The notes under the pieces were generated by a model. That model had not been told where the DNA came from. It ran no database searches and worked only from the letters and a program-made list of their open reading frames with translations. This document shows positions 1-6,891 of a stretch of 19,794 bases of DNA, in pieces (the stretch's first letter is position 1; each line of letters begins with the position of its first letter). The position numbers and the translations under genes are program-made. This DNA is from Cocleimonas sp. (lineage in GTDB: Bacteria > Pseudomonadota > Gammaproteobacteria > Thiotrichales > Thiotrichaceae): NCBI GenBank assembly GCA_023146675.1, contig JAGLBQ010000027.1, positions 1 to 19,794 on the forward strand, written 5' to 3'.

Positions 1-1
1 T

Positions 2-199
2 GCTGCATTGCCAGTAATTGGTATGAGAATGGAAGTTCGTAAAAGAGGCAATGCAGCGCTAAGCTATGGTTTAGCTAATGAGCATGCTTATATTGGCGAT
101 AGAAATAAGCATGGTCTTGCTTCTGGCGTGAAGGTTAATAAGATGGAAGTAGCTAATGGTGCTACCACTCCTGTTACACCTCCTGCTACTGGTAAGTAA
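2..199 (+). CDS. C-terminal fragment of secreted protein, paralogue of the 1499-3133 gene (5' end outside window)
   Basis: This is the last 65 codons of a gene whose start lies upstream of the window. The reading frame is open from base 2 and ends at TAA 197-199. Over 49 codons it aligns without gaps to the C-terminus of the 544-residue protein at 1499-3133, and the first 16 codons are identical at DNA level, so the two are tandem paralogues. Unlike the paralogue, which ends shortly after the shared MRMEV...KVNKME stretch, this copy carries an extra Pro/Thr-rich tail (VANGATTPVTPPATGK). Function is unknown; by analogy with the complete copy it is a secreted, probably surface-exposed protein. 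A hairpin (280-312) and a terminator (358-390) follow. Confidence 0.85.
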   Translation, partial: AALPVIGMRMEVRKRGNAALSYGLANEHAYIGDRNKHGLASGVKVNKMEVANGATTPVTPPATGK

Positions 200-330
200 G
201 TGCAAACCAAGAAAACAGCGGAAAATAAATATAGAGTATCGTTGTTAGGTTGGGTTTCGGTAGGAGCTCAATAGAATTGACCTCATGTGTTCTATGGTAG
301 AACACATGAGGTATTATCCTAGCAAATGCT
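149..330. other. Probable small insertion at the 3' end of the first paralogue
   Basis: In the second paralogue, the shared coding end is followed almost at once by the stop and then by the sequence agctatattt. In the first paralogue the equivalent downstream sequence (agctgtattt) is only reached at 331. About 170 bp therefore separate two positions that are nearly adjacent in the other copy. The extra DNA supplies the Pro/Thr-rich tail, a taggttgggtt motif near 245 and the perfect hairpin at 280-312. Imperfect direct repeats (tagctaatg near 149, tagcaaatg near 320) flank it. A deletion in the other copy would explain the data equally well. Confidence 0.4.
280..312. repeat. Perfect 14-bp inverted repeat (hairpin)
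   Basis: The arms acctcatgtgttct (280-293) and agaacacatgaggt (299-312) are exactly complementary around a 5-nt loop. No T-run follows (attatcc), so it is a poor intrinsic terminator by itself. It lies in the stretch absent from the second copy of the unit, so it may belong to a small inserted element. It could also help protect the 3' end of the mRNA. Confidence 0.6.
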
Positions 331-357
331 AGCTGTATTTATTTCGCGGTAAGTAAG

Positions 358-390
358 AATACCTCATCATTTTTGGTGGGGTATTTTTTT
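358..390 (+). terminator. Rho-independent terminator of the first paralogue
   Basis: The 12-bp stem aatacctcatca / tggtggggtatt includes two G-U pairs (358-369 with 374-385). It closes a TTTT loop and continues into a run of T to 390. A close copy occurs at 3160-3191 after the second paralogue. Confidence 0.85.
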
Positions 391-586
391 GCCTAATTAT
401 TTCGTTATTTTGCCCAAACGGAAGTAACAGTTCTGTAGGTGTTTGCACAAAAAATAGCAAAGCCCTATTTAACTATTCTTAAACTTAGGAATCATCTTGT
501 TGAAAAATATATTTGATTTCAATTAGATACAGTATATGGCTAATGTTAGCACAAAATAATAATTAGGAAACCTCAGTTCATAGGGG

Positions 587-1020
587 TGCTAGAATAAGTT
601 GATTTTATCTATAGACAGTCATACAAGCTTTCAACTATACTGGCGCTATTCATACGTAGGTAGTCCATATAAGGATTGTTCTTGATTTTCAATGAAAATT
701 TGAGATCTATCTATAAATGAAGAATGGGATAACTCAAAGTTACCAATCAGGGGAATATAGTTTATCAAAGCTGATGAGTTATATTGATGATGAAAATAAA
801 AATAGTGTAGGGTGACTATTAAGTAAATTATGCTTTTTGGTTGCTAATTTAAAGTAAATGATTAGATAATGTTTTATTAATAGGCATTTTCTGCTGGCAA
901 AGACATTGATTAGTCTCTTTTCTATCGAAGGGATATTTCTAATATACCTTCAAGTGACGGACTCAATATGCTCTGGATCTACTTATAGGGTAAAAACTTA
1001 ATAACAGCAAACGCTAATAA
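587..1020. repeat. Duplicated noncoding block, copy A (partner 3305-3738)
   Basis: About 430 bp align nearly end to end with 3305-3738, with small indels and roughly 80-85% identity by eye. Shared anchors include ttttatctatagacagtcat, ggtagtccatataa, caggggaatatagtttatca, tatgctttttggttgctaat and actcaatatgctctggatct. Neither copy contains a sizeable ORF. It may be duplicated spacer, a long untranslated region, or the decayed remains of a gene. Confidence 0.85.
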
Positions 1021-1120
1021 CTTCATTTGTCGCGTTCAATAGCGTATAAAATGGAGCAAAAAATTAGTTAGGTTGAGATATTATGACATCCTTCATGCCT
1101 GTTGGTAGTGTTGCAGTCTG

Positions 1121-1152
1121 TATGCAAGCCTAAGCGGAATATGAGGTTGTAG
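1121..1152. repeat. Small dispersed module, copy A (partner 3249-3281)
   Basis: The sequence tatgcaagcctaagcggaat followed by atgaggttgtag matches 3249-3281 with a couple of changes. Its position differs between the two tandem units. Here it lies after the 430-bp block and next to the leader; in the other copy it lies before the block, just downstream of the terminator. It has therefore moved relative to its surroundings. Confidence 0.6.
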
Positions 1153-1182
1153 GCGTGCGCTATCCCGTATTATGTAAACTTT

Positions 1183-1290
1183 ATATGGTCTACAGAAGCG
1201 TAAGCTACTTTTCTTTCTGATGAAGGGGGCTTATGTTTTTACTTAAACGTTACTTACATTAAAAATAAAATGAGAAAAATAATGTCTAAT
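1183..1290 (+). promoter_or_regulatory. Duplicated leader, copy A (partner 3771-3880)
   Basis: Roughly 100 bp beginning atatggtctacagaag and ending aaaaataaaatgagaaaaa are nearly the same as the sequence directly upstream of, and including, the start of the 285-residue gene. In copy B the block delivers a purine-rich ribosome-binding site and the start codon of a real gene. Here it leads into an ATG TCT AAT GTC TAA mini-ORF (1282-1296). A promoter role is inferred from position only. Confidence 0.5.
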
Positions 1291-1296
1291 GTCTAA
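1282..1296 (+). pseudogene. Four-codon remnant of a gene start (MSNV then stop)
   Basis: The sequence ATGTCTAAT aligns with ATGTCAAAT at 3871-3879, the start of the eight-cysteine secreted protein, behind the same duplicated leader. After three codons the similarity stops and a TAA follows. The simplest reading is that this unit once carried a gene behind the leader and lost it by deletion or replacement. A chance match over nine bases is possible, but the flanking leader homology makes the register meaningful. Confidence 0.35.
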
Positions 1297-1498
1297 TATC
1301 AATAGATATGCAGGACTATCAATGTAAGCTGGGACAGCAAAGTGTAGGTTGGGTCAGCTTGTCGAGCATAGCAATAAAATCAAATACGACCTTCAATGCT
1401 ATATTTAATACATCTGTCCGCCTTAAGTTGGTAGCCGATATACCTATAGATGTTTAAGACCTCTTATTCAAAATAATCTACGAAGAGAGTATATATAA

Positions 1499-3133
1499 AT
1501 GAAAAAATTATTTAAAAAGACGGTAATGAGTGTGGCGTTATCTAGCGCTGTGATTGGTGGTGCCCTAATGGGTGTTTCTACGTCTGTGCAGGCGGTTAAT
1601 ATCGCTCAGGACGGCTTAGGTGAGGTTTTAGTTTTCCCTTATTATACAACACGTGCAGACTGGGCGACCTTGTTCAATATTACGAATACAAGTAATCAAA
1701 CAGTTCTTATGAAGGTTATTTGGCGAGAGGGGTTAAACAGTCGTGATGCGCGTGATTTTACGGTTATTCTTTCGCCTTATGATACATGGACGGCGGTCAC
1801 TAGAAAAGTTCCTGATGGTAGCGGTGTAGAGCTTGTGAATGGTGAAGAGATTGGCATAGGTGGCGCAGAGGTGATCACTGCTGATAATTCTTGTACCTAC
1901 CCAAAGCTAAAACAACGTGATAATGGTTTAACAGGGGTAAGATTTACAACGGCTGCTTATAGTGACTATAAAAATGTAGATAATAGGGATAATGCCGCAA
2001 CAACTCTTGATAGGGGGCTTGAGGGTTATTTTGAAGTTTATAATATGGGCAGTATTGATAATGAAACTGCAAAGTTTGAAGATGCCTTTACAATTGCTAA
2101 ATATTCAAAGCATGAAGAAGAGATTAATAATAATAAAGCAAAGCCAAGAGATTGTACGTTAGTGCGCTCTGTACTTAGGAATCATGATAAAGCCTATATT
2201 AATAATCTTTTAGATGAGCCAAGAAATGTACTTAAAGGGCGTGCTGTTTTAATTAATGCTGATAGTGGCATAGCGGCTGGTTATGATCCCTTGGTGTTAG
2301 CTGATTTTACTTCAACTTCAAAGTATGCAGACCCATCACAAGATTTCCCAAATCTTGCTGAAGCAGATCCTGAGGCGCTTGTAATAAATGATGGGCAATT
2401 TAATCCAAGCAATAGTACATCAACGCCAAGCGAGGTATTAACGATAGATACATCGGGAGGCTCTACTGGTGCTGATGCTGTTAGTGCTTTAATTAGTCGT
2501 ACTAATGTTATTAATGACTATAATGTTAAGGGTGATTCCGCGACTACTTGGGTTTTGAATTTCCCAACTAAACGTTTTTATGTAGATCAAGCAATTTATC
2601 CATCTAATAATCAGTCACCAATAAGGCTTGGTCAGCAGGCGCCGCTTGCACCTTTTGCTACGGCTGTTCGTGGTAATGCCTTTGATGAAACGTCCTGTTT
2701 TAATTATAGGCTTTCTATATGGGATCGTGAAGAATATAACGTCATTGCAGATCAGTTCTCTCCGCCAATGCCTCCTTCAGGTCCGCGCATGTGTTATGAG
2801 GTTAATCTTCTTTCCTTTGCAGATAAAAACTTGTTTAGCTCAACAATTATTCATCAGAGTGTAACGGGTGGCGACAATAAGGGAGTATTACCAGCTGAAA
2901 ATGGTTGGGCTGAAATCGGATTTGGCGCAGGCGGATTAGTTACTGATTCTTCAGGTGGTGGTGTTGCTAGAGTTGCTGCATTGCCAGTAATTGGTATGAG
3001 AATGGAAGTTCGTAAAAGAGGCGATGCAGCACTAAGCTATGGTTTAGCTAATGCACATGCTTATATTAGCAATAGAAATAATCATAGTCTTTCTACTAAA
3101 GTGAAGGTTAATAAGATGGAAGCTAAAGATTAA
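1499..3133 (+). CDS. Secreted protein of unknown function, 544 residues, tandem paralogue
   Basis: This is a complete gene with a purine-rich site (gaagagag, 1482-1489) ahead of ATG 1499. Residues 1-32 form a classical Sec signal peptide: a Lys-rich start, a hydrophobic core and a VQA cleavage motif before VNIAQDG. The mature protein begins with a beta-rich region (about 33-135) containing GLGEVLVFPYYTTR, ATLFNITNTSNQTVLMKV and DFTVILSPYDTW. From memory, this pattern recurs in uncharacterised secreted proteins of proteobacteria, often multi-copy. Four cysteines (C132, C219, C400, C432) could make two disulfides. There is no lipobox, PEP-CTERM or LPXTG-like tail, and no transmembrane helix beyond the signal peptide. 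The C-terminal 49 codons are shared with the fragment at 2-199. Location is periplasm, outer surface or medium. A structural or adhesive role is only a guess. Confidence 0.9.
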   Translation: MKKLFKKTVMSVALSSAVIGGALMGVSTSVQAVNIAQDGLGEVLVFPYYTTRADWATLFNITNTSNQTVLMKVIWREGLNSRDARDFTVILSPYDTWTAVTRKVPDGSGVELVNGEEIGIGGAEVITADNSCTYPKLKQRDNGLTGVRFTTAAYSDYKNVDNRDNAATTLDRGLEGYFEVYNMGSIDNETAKFEDAFTIAKYSKHEEEINNNKAKPRDCTLVRSVLRNHDKAYINNLLDEPRNVLKGRAVLINADSGIAAGYDPLVLADFTSTSKYADPSQDFPNLAEADPEALVINDGQFNPSNSTSTPSEVLTIDTSGGSTGADAVSALISRTNVINDYNVKGDSATTWVLNFPTKRFYVDQAIYPSNNQSPIRLGQQAPLAPFATAVRGNAFDETSCFNYRLSIWDREEYNVIADQFSPPMPPSGPRMCYEVNLLSFADKNLFSSTIIHQSVTGGDNKGVLPAENGWAEIGFGAGGLVTDSSGGGVARVAALPVIGMRMEVRKRGDAALSYGLANAHAYISNRNNHSLSTKVKVNKMEAKD

Positions 3134-3159
3134 GCTATATTTATTTCACGATAAATAAG

Positions 3160-3191
3160 ATGCCTCATCATTTTTGGTGGGGTATTTTTTT
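3160..3191 (+). terminator. Rho-independent terminator of the 544-residue gene
   Basis: The 11-bp stem atgcctcatca / tggtggggtat with G-U pairs (3160-3170 with 3175-3185) and a TTTT loop is followed by a T run to 3191. It starts 26 bp after the stop codon and is homologous to the terminator at 358-390. Confidence 0.85.
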
Positions 3192-3248
3192 GCCTAATAT
3201 ATTATTTCGTTGCTTTGCTAAATGGAAGTAACAGTTCTGTAGCCTAAC

Positions 3249-3281
3249 TATGCAGCCTAAGCGGAATGCGGGAGGTTGTAG
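3249..3281. repeat. Small dispersed module, copy B (partner 1121-1152)
   Basis: The sequence tatgcagcctaagcggaat followed by gcgggaggttgtag matches 1121-1152 but sits at a different place in the tandem unit, here between the terminator and the 430-bp block. Confidence 0.6.
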
Positions 3282-3304
3282 AGGCACTACCCACTTCATA
3301 GTGG

Positions 3305-3738
3305 ATGCTAGATAAGTTAATTTTATCTATAGACAGTCATACAAACTTTCAATTATACTGAATATATTCATATGTAGGTAGTCCATATAAAGATTGTTCT
3401 TGTTGATTTTTAATGGAAATTTGAAATCTATTTATAGATGAAGAATGGTATAACTAAAAAGATACCAGTCAGGGGAATATAGTTTATCAAAACTGATAAG
3501 TTATATTGATGATACTAATAAAAATAATGTATAGTGGCTGTTAAGTAAAATATGCTTTTTGGTTGCTAATTTAAAGTGAATGATCGGATAAAGTTGCACT
3601 AATAGGTTTTCTGTTGGCAAGAAATCTGTTTGTCTCTTCTCTGTCAAAGAGATGTTTCTAGTATACCTTCGAGTGATGCACTCAATATGCTCTGGATCTA
3701 CCTTAGGAGTAAAAACTTAATAATTCTAAATACTAATA
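3305..3738. repeat. Duplicated noncoding block, copy B (partner 587-1020)
   Basis: Copy B of the ~430-bp block described at 587-1020, in the same orientation, with roughly 80-85% identity by eye and no sizeable ORF. Confidence 0.85.
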
Positions 3739-3770
3739 CAGAAATTTTGTATTGATAAAGGGCTAACTTC

Positions 3771-3867
3771 ATATGGTCTACAGAAGTGTAAGCTACTTTT
3801 CTTTCTGATAAAGAGTGTCCGTATTTTTACTTTAAAGTTACTTACATTAAAAATAAAATGAGAAAAA
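3771..3867 (+). promoter_or_regulatory. Leader of the 285-residue gene (duplicated at 1183-1290)
   Basis: These ~100 bp precede the start codon and are conserved with copy A right up to the start. They end in atgagaaaaa, a purine-rich stretch that can serve as ribosome-binding site. They are likely to contain the promoter and 5' untranslated region, but I cannot assign -35/-10 boxes reliably. Confidence 0.45.
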
Positions 3868-4725
3868 ATGATGTCAAATTCAATAAATTTAAGCATAAAG
3901 AAAATACTTCTAGCTAGTACCATTATTGTTTCACCGGCTGTTCTAATGGCAGTTCCAATTACAATTACAGATGCAGAGAAGAGTAGATTAATCTCTGGTT
4001 GTGATGGCTCGATAAAGGTTGATTCAAATGGTAATACAGTAGTAGTGCTTGATAGTTTGGACTGTTTAATAAAAGAAATAGAAGAAAAGCCAACAACTCC
4101 AACAACTCCAACAGACATTCCATTAATGGAGTCTGATTTCGAAAGTTTATATAACGGTGTTGGTGATACTTCTTATAATAGTAAGGCAGAACTTAAGTTT
4201 GTAAAATTAGATAATGGAAAGACGCTTTATATGGCTAATACAGGTGCTGGGGATATGTCTGTTCCATCTTGTCTTAATGGGAAGAGTATTGCTTATGATT
4301 GCTCACCTACAGGTTGGACAATGGGAATGAAATCAAATGAAATTTATGCCATAAGATTTATAACAAAGGAAAATTATACCTCAGCAAAGATAAGGTCAAA
4401 GCTGAATCAGTTGTCAGATGGTTTGACTAGATCTGCTAATTATAATTTTAATATAGCCAAAAAACCTGGAGATATGAAGACTAAGGACTTTGCTGGGAGA
4501 TGCAAATTATCAACAGAGAATAGTGGTTATGGAGCGATATATCTTACTCCTCCAGGAAGCCATTTGGCAGGTAAAGCTTATGTTTGCCTAGTAAAACCGA
4601 ATGAGACACTTTATCTAAACGTAGAGTTAAGACAAAATTCTTATGCTACTTGCGATAAAGAGGATATAATTTGTTCAGGTCATTTTATGCAAAACGGCTT
4701 TAAACTGCCTGACAACCGCCACTAA
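3868..4725 (+). CDS. Secreted eight-cysteine protein of unknown function, 285 residues
   Basis: I do not recognise the family. Residues 1-28 look like a Sec signal peptide (KKILLASTIIVSPAVLMA before VPITIT). The mature part has a short N-terminal segment with C45 and C66, a PTTPTTPT linker (about 75-82), and a larger domain (about 85-285) with C135, C145, C212, C240, C262 and C269. Eight cysteines, an even number, suggest up to four disulfides made in the periplasm. No lipobox or anchor is seen. Two ATGs are adjacent (3868 and 3871). The second aligns with the ATG in the duplicated leader at 1282 and has better spacing from the gagaaaaa site, so translation may begin at 3871. The gene has its own terminator (4833-4870). 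A shorter overlapping frame on the other strand is not credible. Confidence 0.85.
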   Translation: MMSNSINLSIKKILLASTIIVSPAVLMAVPITITDAEKSRLISGCDGSIKVDSNGNTVVVLDSLDCLIKEIEEKPTTPTTPTDIPLMESDFESLYNGVGDTSYNSKAELKFVKLDNGKTLYMANTGAGDMSVPSCLNGKSIAYDCSPTGWTMGMKSNEIYAIRFITKENYTSAKIRSKLNQLSDGLTRSANYNFNIAKKPGDMKTKDFAGRCKLSTENSGYGAIYLTPPGSHLAGKAYVCLVKPNETLYLNVELRQNSYATCDKEDIICSGHFMQNGFKLPDNRH

Positions 4726-4750
4726 CTTGCGTGGGTCAGAATCTCAATAA

Positions 4751-4778
4751 TATTTGGCGTGCACAATGCGCCAATATG
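4751..4778. repeat. Short hairpin downstream of the 285-residue gene
   Basis: The segment tatttggcg ... cgccaata forms a short stem with one bulged T, about 30 bp after the stop codon. No T run follows. It may only add mRNA 3'-end structure ahead of the main terminator. Confidence 0.35.
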
Positions 4779-4832
4779 CTGGTCAGATTTGTAACCTACC
4801 GAATTACATAAACAATTGATTTCATAAAAAAT

Positions 4833-4870
4833 AAATACCTCGTTATTAAGTTATTAATAACGAGGTATTT
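4833..4870. terminator. Strong bidirectional Rho-independent terminator
   Basis: The arms aaatacctcgttatta (4833-4848) and taataacgaggtattt (4855-4870) are a perfect 16-bp match around a 6-nt loop. T-rich sequence follows on both strands. It ends the + strand secreted-protein gene and the - strand sulfotransferase gene, which converge here. Confidence 0.92.
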
Positions 4871-4904
4871 TTGGATTTTTAACATCAGTTCTCAGTAAAA
4901 AAAA

Positions 4905-5720
4905 TTAAAAGGTATTTAACTTTAATTTGTTTTCACATAAAGTAAAGTCAGCTTGGTATATTTTTCTTATTTTTGTTTTTAACTCATCATTTAGCATGCT
5001 TTGGTCATTGGGAAGTTTGCCTTTTAGTTTTATGTTTAATAATTCATTGGCAGAAGTGGTTGCATAGTTTTTTTCTGAGATAAATTCATGTTGGTCTTTG
5101 CCATGCTTGGTTATCTTGCGCGTATCAATTGTCTTTAGGGATAGTTTGTTTTCTAGTGTTTTTTCAATTAAGGCAAAGTTATCAAAGTTAAAATAATCAT
5201 CGTAATCTTGGTAAATTAGAAAATCAGCTTGTTTGCGCCAATGAATATCCCCGTTGATGATATGTGGATGTTTATATAGGTGGTTTATGAAGTCAGAAAA
5301 AGTAAGGGTATTAAGATCATAAGCATTGCTAGTTTGTCTATAAAAATTCCATGCGACGGGTGTTTTATCGACAAATTTATCAAGAAAAAGGCTTACAGCC
5401 CTGCTGTATGGATTGCGCAATACAGTAAAGCGATACTCTGTACGAATAAGATCTTTTAAGTTAGCACTAAAAGCGTAGGTGTTGTTATGAATCCAGTTAA
5501 TATTGCTATTGGAAAGTGTATCAGGTGAGACCAAGCCATTGCCAACGGCTAGGGTTGCTCGTAATGTTGTGCAGCCATTTTTAGGTATAAAGCTATAAAT
5601 GGCATTTTTTTGATATAAACAGAGCGTATGTTTTTGTGCAAATTGGAATTGGGGGTTGTGGTGGAGATTAGAATTGTTATCACAAAAATTAAATAATCTA
5701 TTATTATTGGCGTCGCTCAT
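4905..5720 (-). CDS. Sulfotransferase family 2-type protein, 271 residues
   Basis: A predicted PAPS-dependent sulfotransferase of the carbohydrate (Sulfotransfer_2) type, transferring sulfate to a sugar hydroxyl. The 5'-phosphosulfate loop is FIPKNGCTTLR (residues 44-54), close to the PKxGCT form of this family. The 3'-phosphate site is RFTVLRNPYSRAVSLFLDKF (97-116), with R102 and the Ser/Arg pair of the RNPYSR motif. HWRKQ (160-164) is another stretch typical of the family. Length fits a single catalytic domain; no signal peptide or membrane helix is seen, so it should act in the cytoplasm. ATG at 5720 is preceded by ctgagaaaa at suitable spacing. It is the last gene of the - strand group and reads into the shared terminator. 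The acceptor is unknown. Confidence 0.85.
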   Translation of the reverse strand: MSDANNNRLFNFCDNNSNLHHNPQFQFAQKHTLCLYQKNAIYSFIPKNGCTTLRATLAVGNGLVSPDTLSNSNINWIHNNTYAFSANLKDLIRTEYRFTVLRNPYSRAVSLFLDKFVDKTPVAWNFYRQTSNAYDLNTLTFSDFINHLYKHPHIINGDIHWRKQADFLIYQDYDDYFNFDNFALIEKTLENKLSLKTIDTRKITKHGKDQHEFISEKNYATTSANELLNIKLKGKLPNDQSMLNDELKTKIRKIYQADFTLCENKLKLNTF

Positions 5721-5776
5721 CCTAGTTTTCTCAGTTTTTATTTTTAATAGAGGGCTTTCTCACCAAATAGAAAAGT

Positions 5777-5810
5777 AGTTTATACTGTTGTGTAGGCTAC
5801 AGTATAAACT
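5777..5810 (-). terminator. Perfect 12-bp inverted repeat, probable terminator of the isomerase gene
   Basis: The arms agtttatactgt (5777-5788) and acagtataaact (5799-5810) are exactly complementary around a 10-nt loop, 25 bp past the isomerase stop. On the minus strand the stem is followed by acttttctattt, a weak T-rich tract. It could also be an operator for the downstream sulfotransferase gene, whose start is about 60 bp further. Confidence 0.55.
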
Positions 5811-5834
5811 GGCATATGAAGGATGCCTAATAAT

Positions 5835-6764
5835 CTATTTATTTGCATCTACGATAAGGTCTTGAATAGATTTCATGTAGACGGTTGTGTCTTTAGTTTC
5901 TATAAAACTATCGCTATAAGCTTCTACCTTTGCATTTGTATATTTTGTTTTTTCTCTGCTTATCAACAGTGTTTTTACCTTGTCAAAAGGGCGCGTTGAT
6001 TCCTTTGCATGGTCAATGAGCTTAATAACATGGTAGCCAAACTGGCTTTCAATAATGTCACTAAGGTCATCTTTGTTTTTTAGGCTAAAGGCGGCATCTT
6101 CAAATGGCTTAACCATTTTACCCCGTGTGAAGTAGTTAATGACTCCCCCTGATTTTGCAGAGCCAGTGTCATCTGAGTACTTTTTTGCAGCATCTTCAAA
6201 GGTTAGTTTGCCTTCTTTAACTTGTTGAACAATTTTTTTCAATGACTCTAGTTTTTTGGCTTTAGCATCAGCATCTTTAGCATCAGATGTTGAAATTAGA
6301 ATGTGCGCTGCTTTAATTTTTTCTTTTATAAGATACTTTTCTGGGTGTGATTCATAAGATTCCTTAGCAAGTGCTTCAAGTTCTTGTGGTGGCTTAATTG
6401 TCTTTTGGTATTCGCTGATTAGCTGATCAGCTAGAATACGATTTTCAGCTTTTTTTACTTTCCACTGAATATTTTTTTGTTGGTCTATTTTTTGTTTTTT
6501 TGCTTCTAATACTTTTTTCTTCACGATCAGTAAATCAAGCAGTAGTTCTTTAAATTTTCCCTCATTACTTAGTATTCTTTTTCGTTGGGTAGGGTTCATA
6601 TCATCTAACATAAGCAAGGCATCTTCTTTGCTAACAGTAAGATCACCATCTTGAATTAGAATATCAATACTAGGTACTGCTGCTTTTAAGGGGGTTATAG
6701 CCAAGAGCATGAGAAGGATTAATGCGAGGAGTAGGTTTTTTTTGATTATAATGTTTGGATTCAT
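5835..6764 (-). CDS. Periplasmic parvulin-type peptidyl-prolyl cis-trans isomerase, 309 residues
   Basis: Residues 8-29 are a Lys-led hydrophobic signal sequence ending LKAA, so the protein is exported. A helical N-terminal region rich in Lys/Glu (about 35-145) resembles the chaperone part of SurA/PrsA-like proteins. A single parvulin domain follows (about 150-252), with IKAAHILI at the start, FEDAAKKYSDD, the SGGVINYF turn, FEDAAFSL, and FGYHVIKLID at the end. It should catalyse proline isomerisation and help fold secreted or outer-membrane proteins. SurA usually has two such domains, so this is a shorter relative. EpsD-type isomerases of exopolysaccharide clusters are an alternative, but no lipobox is present. 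No good ribosome-binding site precedes the ATG. An A8 run lies in codons 8-10. Confidence 0.88.
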   Translation of the reverse strand: MNPNIIIKKNLLLALILLMLLAITPLKAAVPSIDILIQDGDLTVSKEDALLMLDDMNPTQRKRILSNEGKFKELLLDLLIVKKKVLEAKKQKIDQQKNIQWKVKKAENRILADQLISEYQKTIKPPQELEALAKESYESHPEKYLIKEKIKAAHILISTSDAKDADAKAKKLESLKKIVQQVKEGKLTFEDAAKKYSDDTGSAKSGGVINYFTRGKMVKPFEDAAFSLKNKDDLSDIIESQFGYHVIKLIDHAKESTRPFDKVKTLLISREKTKYTNAKVEAYSDSFIETKDTTVYMKSIQDLIVDANK

Positions 6765-6891
6765 TTTTGGTTTATTATTTTATTAGTGTTTATTAAGGAA
6801 ATTCTGTTTTTTGGCGCTGTTACGCTTTATTTGATAAGCAACTTTTAGCGATTTTATATAGGCTACTTAACTTCCAGCATAAAATTCGCTA

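Larger units (their letters stand above)
200..1498. other. Long gene-free spacer between the two paralogues
   Basis: I see no convincing gene on either strand in these ~1.3 kb. The spacer holds, in order: the hairpin 280-312, the terminator 358-390, an AT-rich stretch unique to this copy (about 440-585), a block repeated downstream (587-1020), a second unique stretch (about 1021-1180) with a small repeated module at 1121-1152, and a repeated leader (1183-1290) ending in a four-codon remnant ORF. A final 200 bp (1297-1498) leads into the 544-residue gene and includes a gtaggttgggtcagc motif near 1343. The promoter of the 544-residue gene should lie in these last 200 bp, but I cannot place -35/-10 boxes with confidence. 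Confidence 0.6.
3134..3867. other. Gene-free spacer between the 544- and 285-residue genes
   Basis: No gene is visible on either strand in these ~730 bp. The order is terminator (3160-3191), short shared stretch to 3243, small module (3249-3281), a short hairpin ccact/agtgg (3291-3304), the duplicated block (3305-3738) and the duplicated leader (3771-3867). It lacks the two AT-rich stretches present in the longer spacer at 200-1498. Confidence 0.65.

Noticed and set aside
587..1020. The duplicated spacer block considered as an insertion sequence
   Set aside because: It has no transposase frame, no terminal inverted repeats that I can see, and it sits in the same order in both tandem units, which fits segmental duplication better.
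2628..2864. 78-codon + strand frame inside the 544-residue gene
   Set aside because: It lies wholly within a clear secreted-protein gene in another frame and has no ribosome-binding site or recognisable content.
3735..3753. Near-palindrome aatacagaaattttgtatt upstream of the 285-residue gene as an operator
   Set aside because: It is AT-rich and imperfect, absent from the other unit, and short palindromes like this are expected by chance in such DNA.
3726..4118. 130-codon - strand frame opposite the start of the 285-residue gene
   Set aside because: It overlaps the duplicated leader and the signal-peptide region of a well-supported gene. The composition is as expected of antisense to that sequence.
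6736..6743. T8/A8 run in the isomerase signal sequence as a phase-variation switch
   Set aside because: Runs of eight are frequent in this AT-rich window (also near 6916, 7701 and 19392), so length alone is not evidence here.
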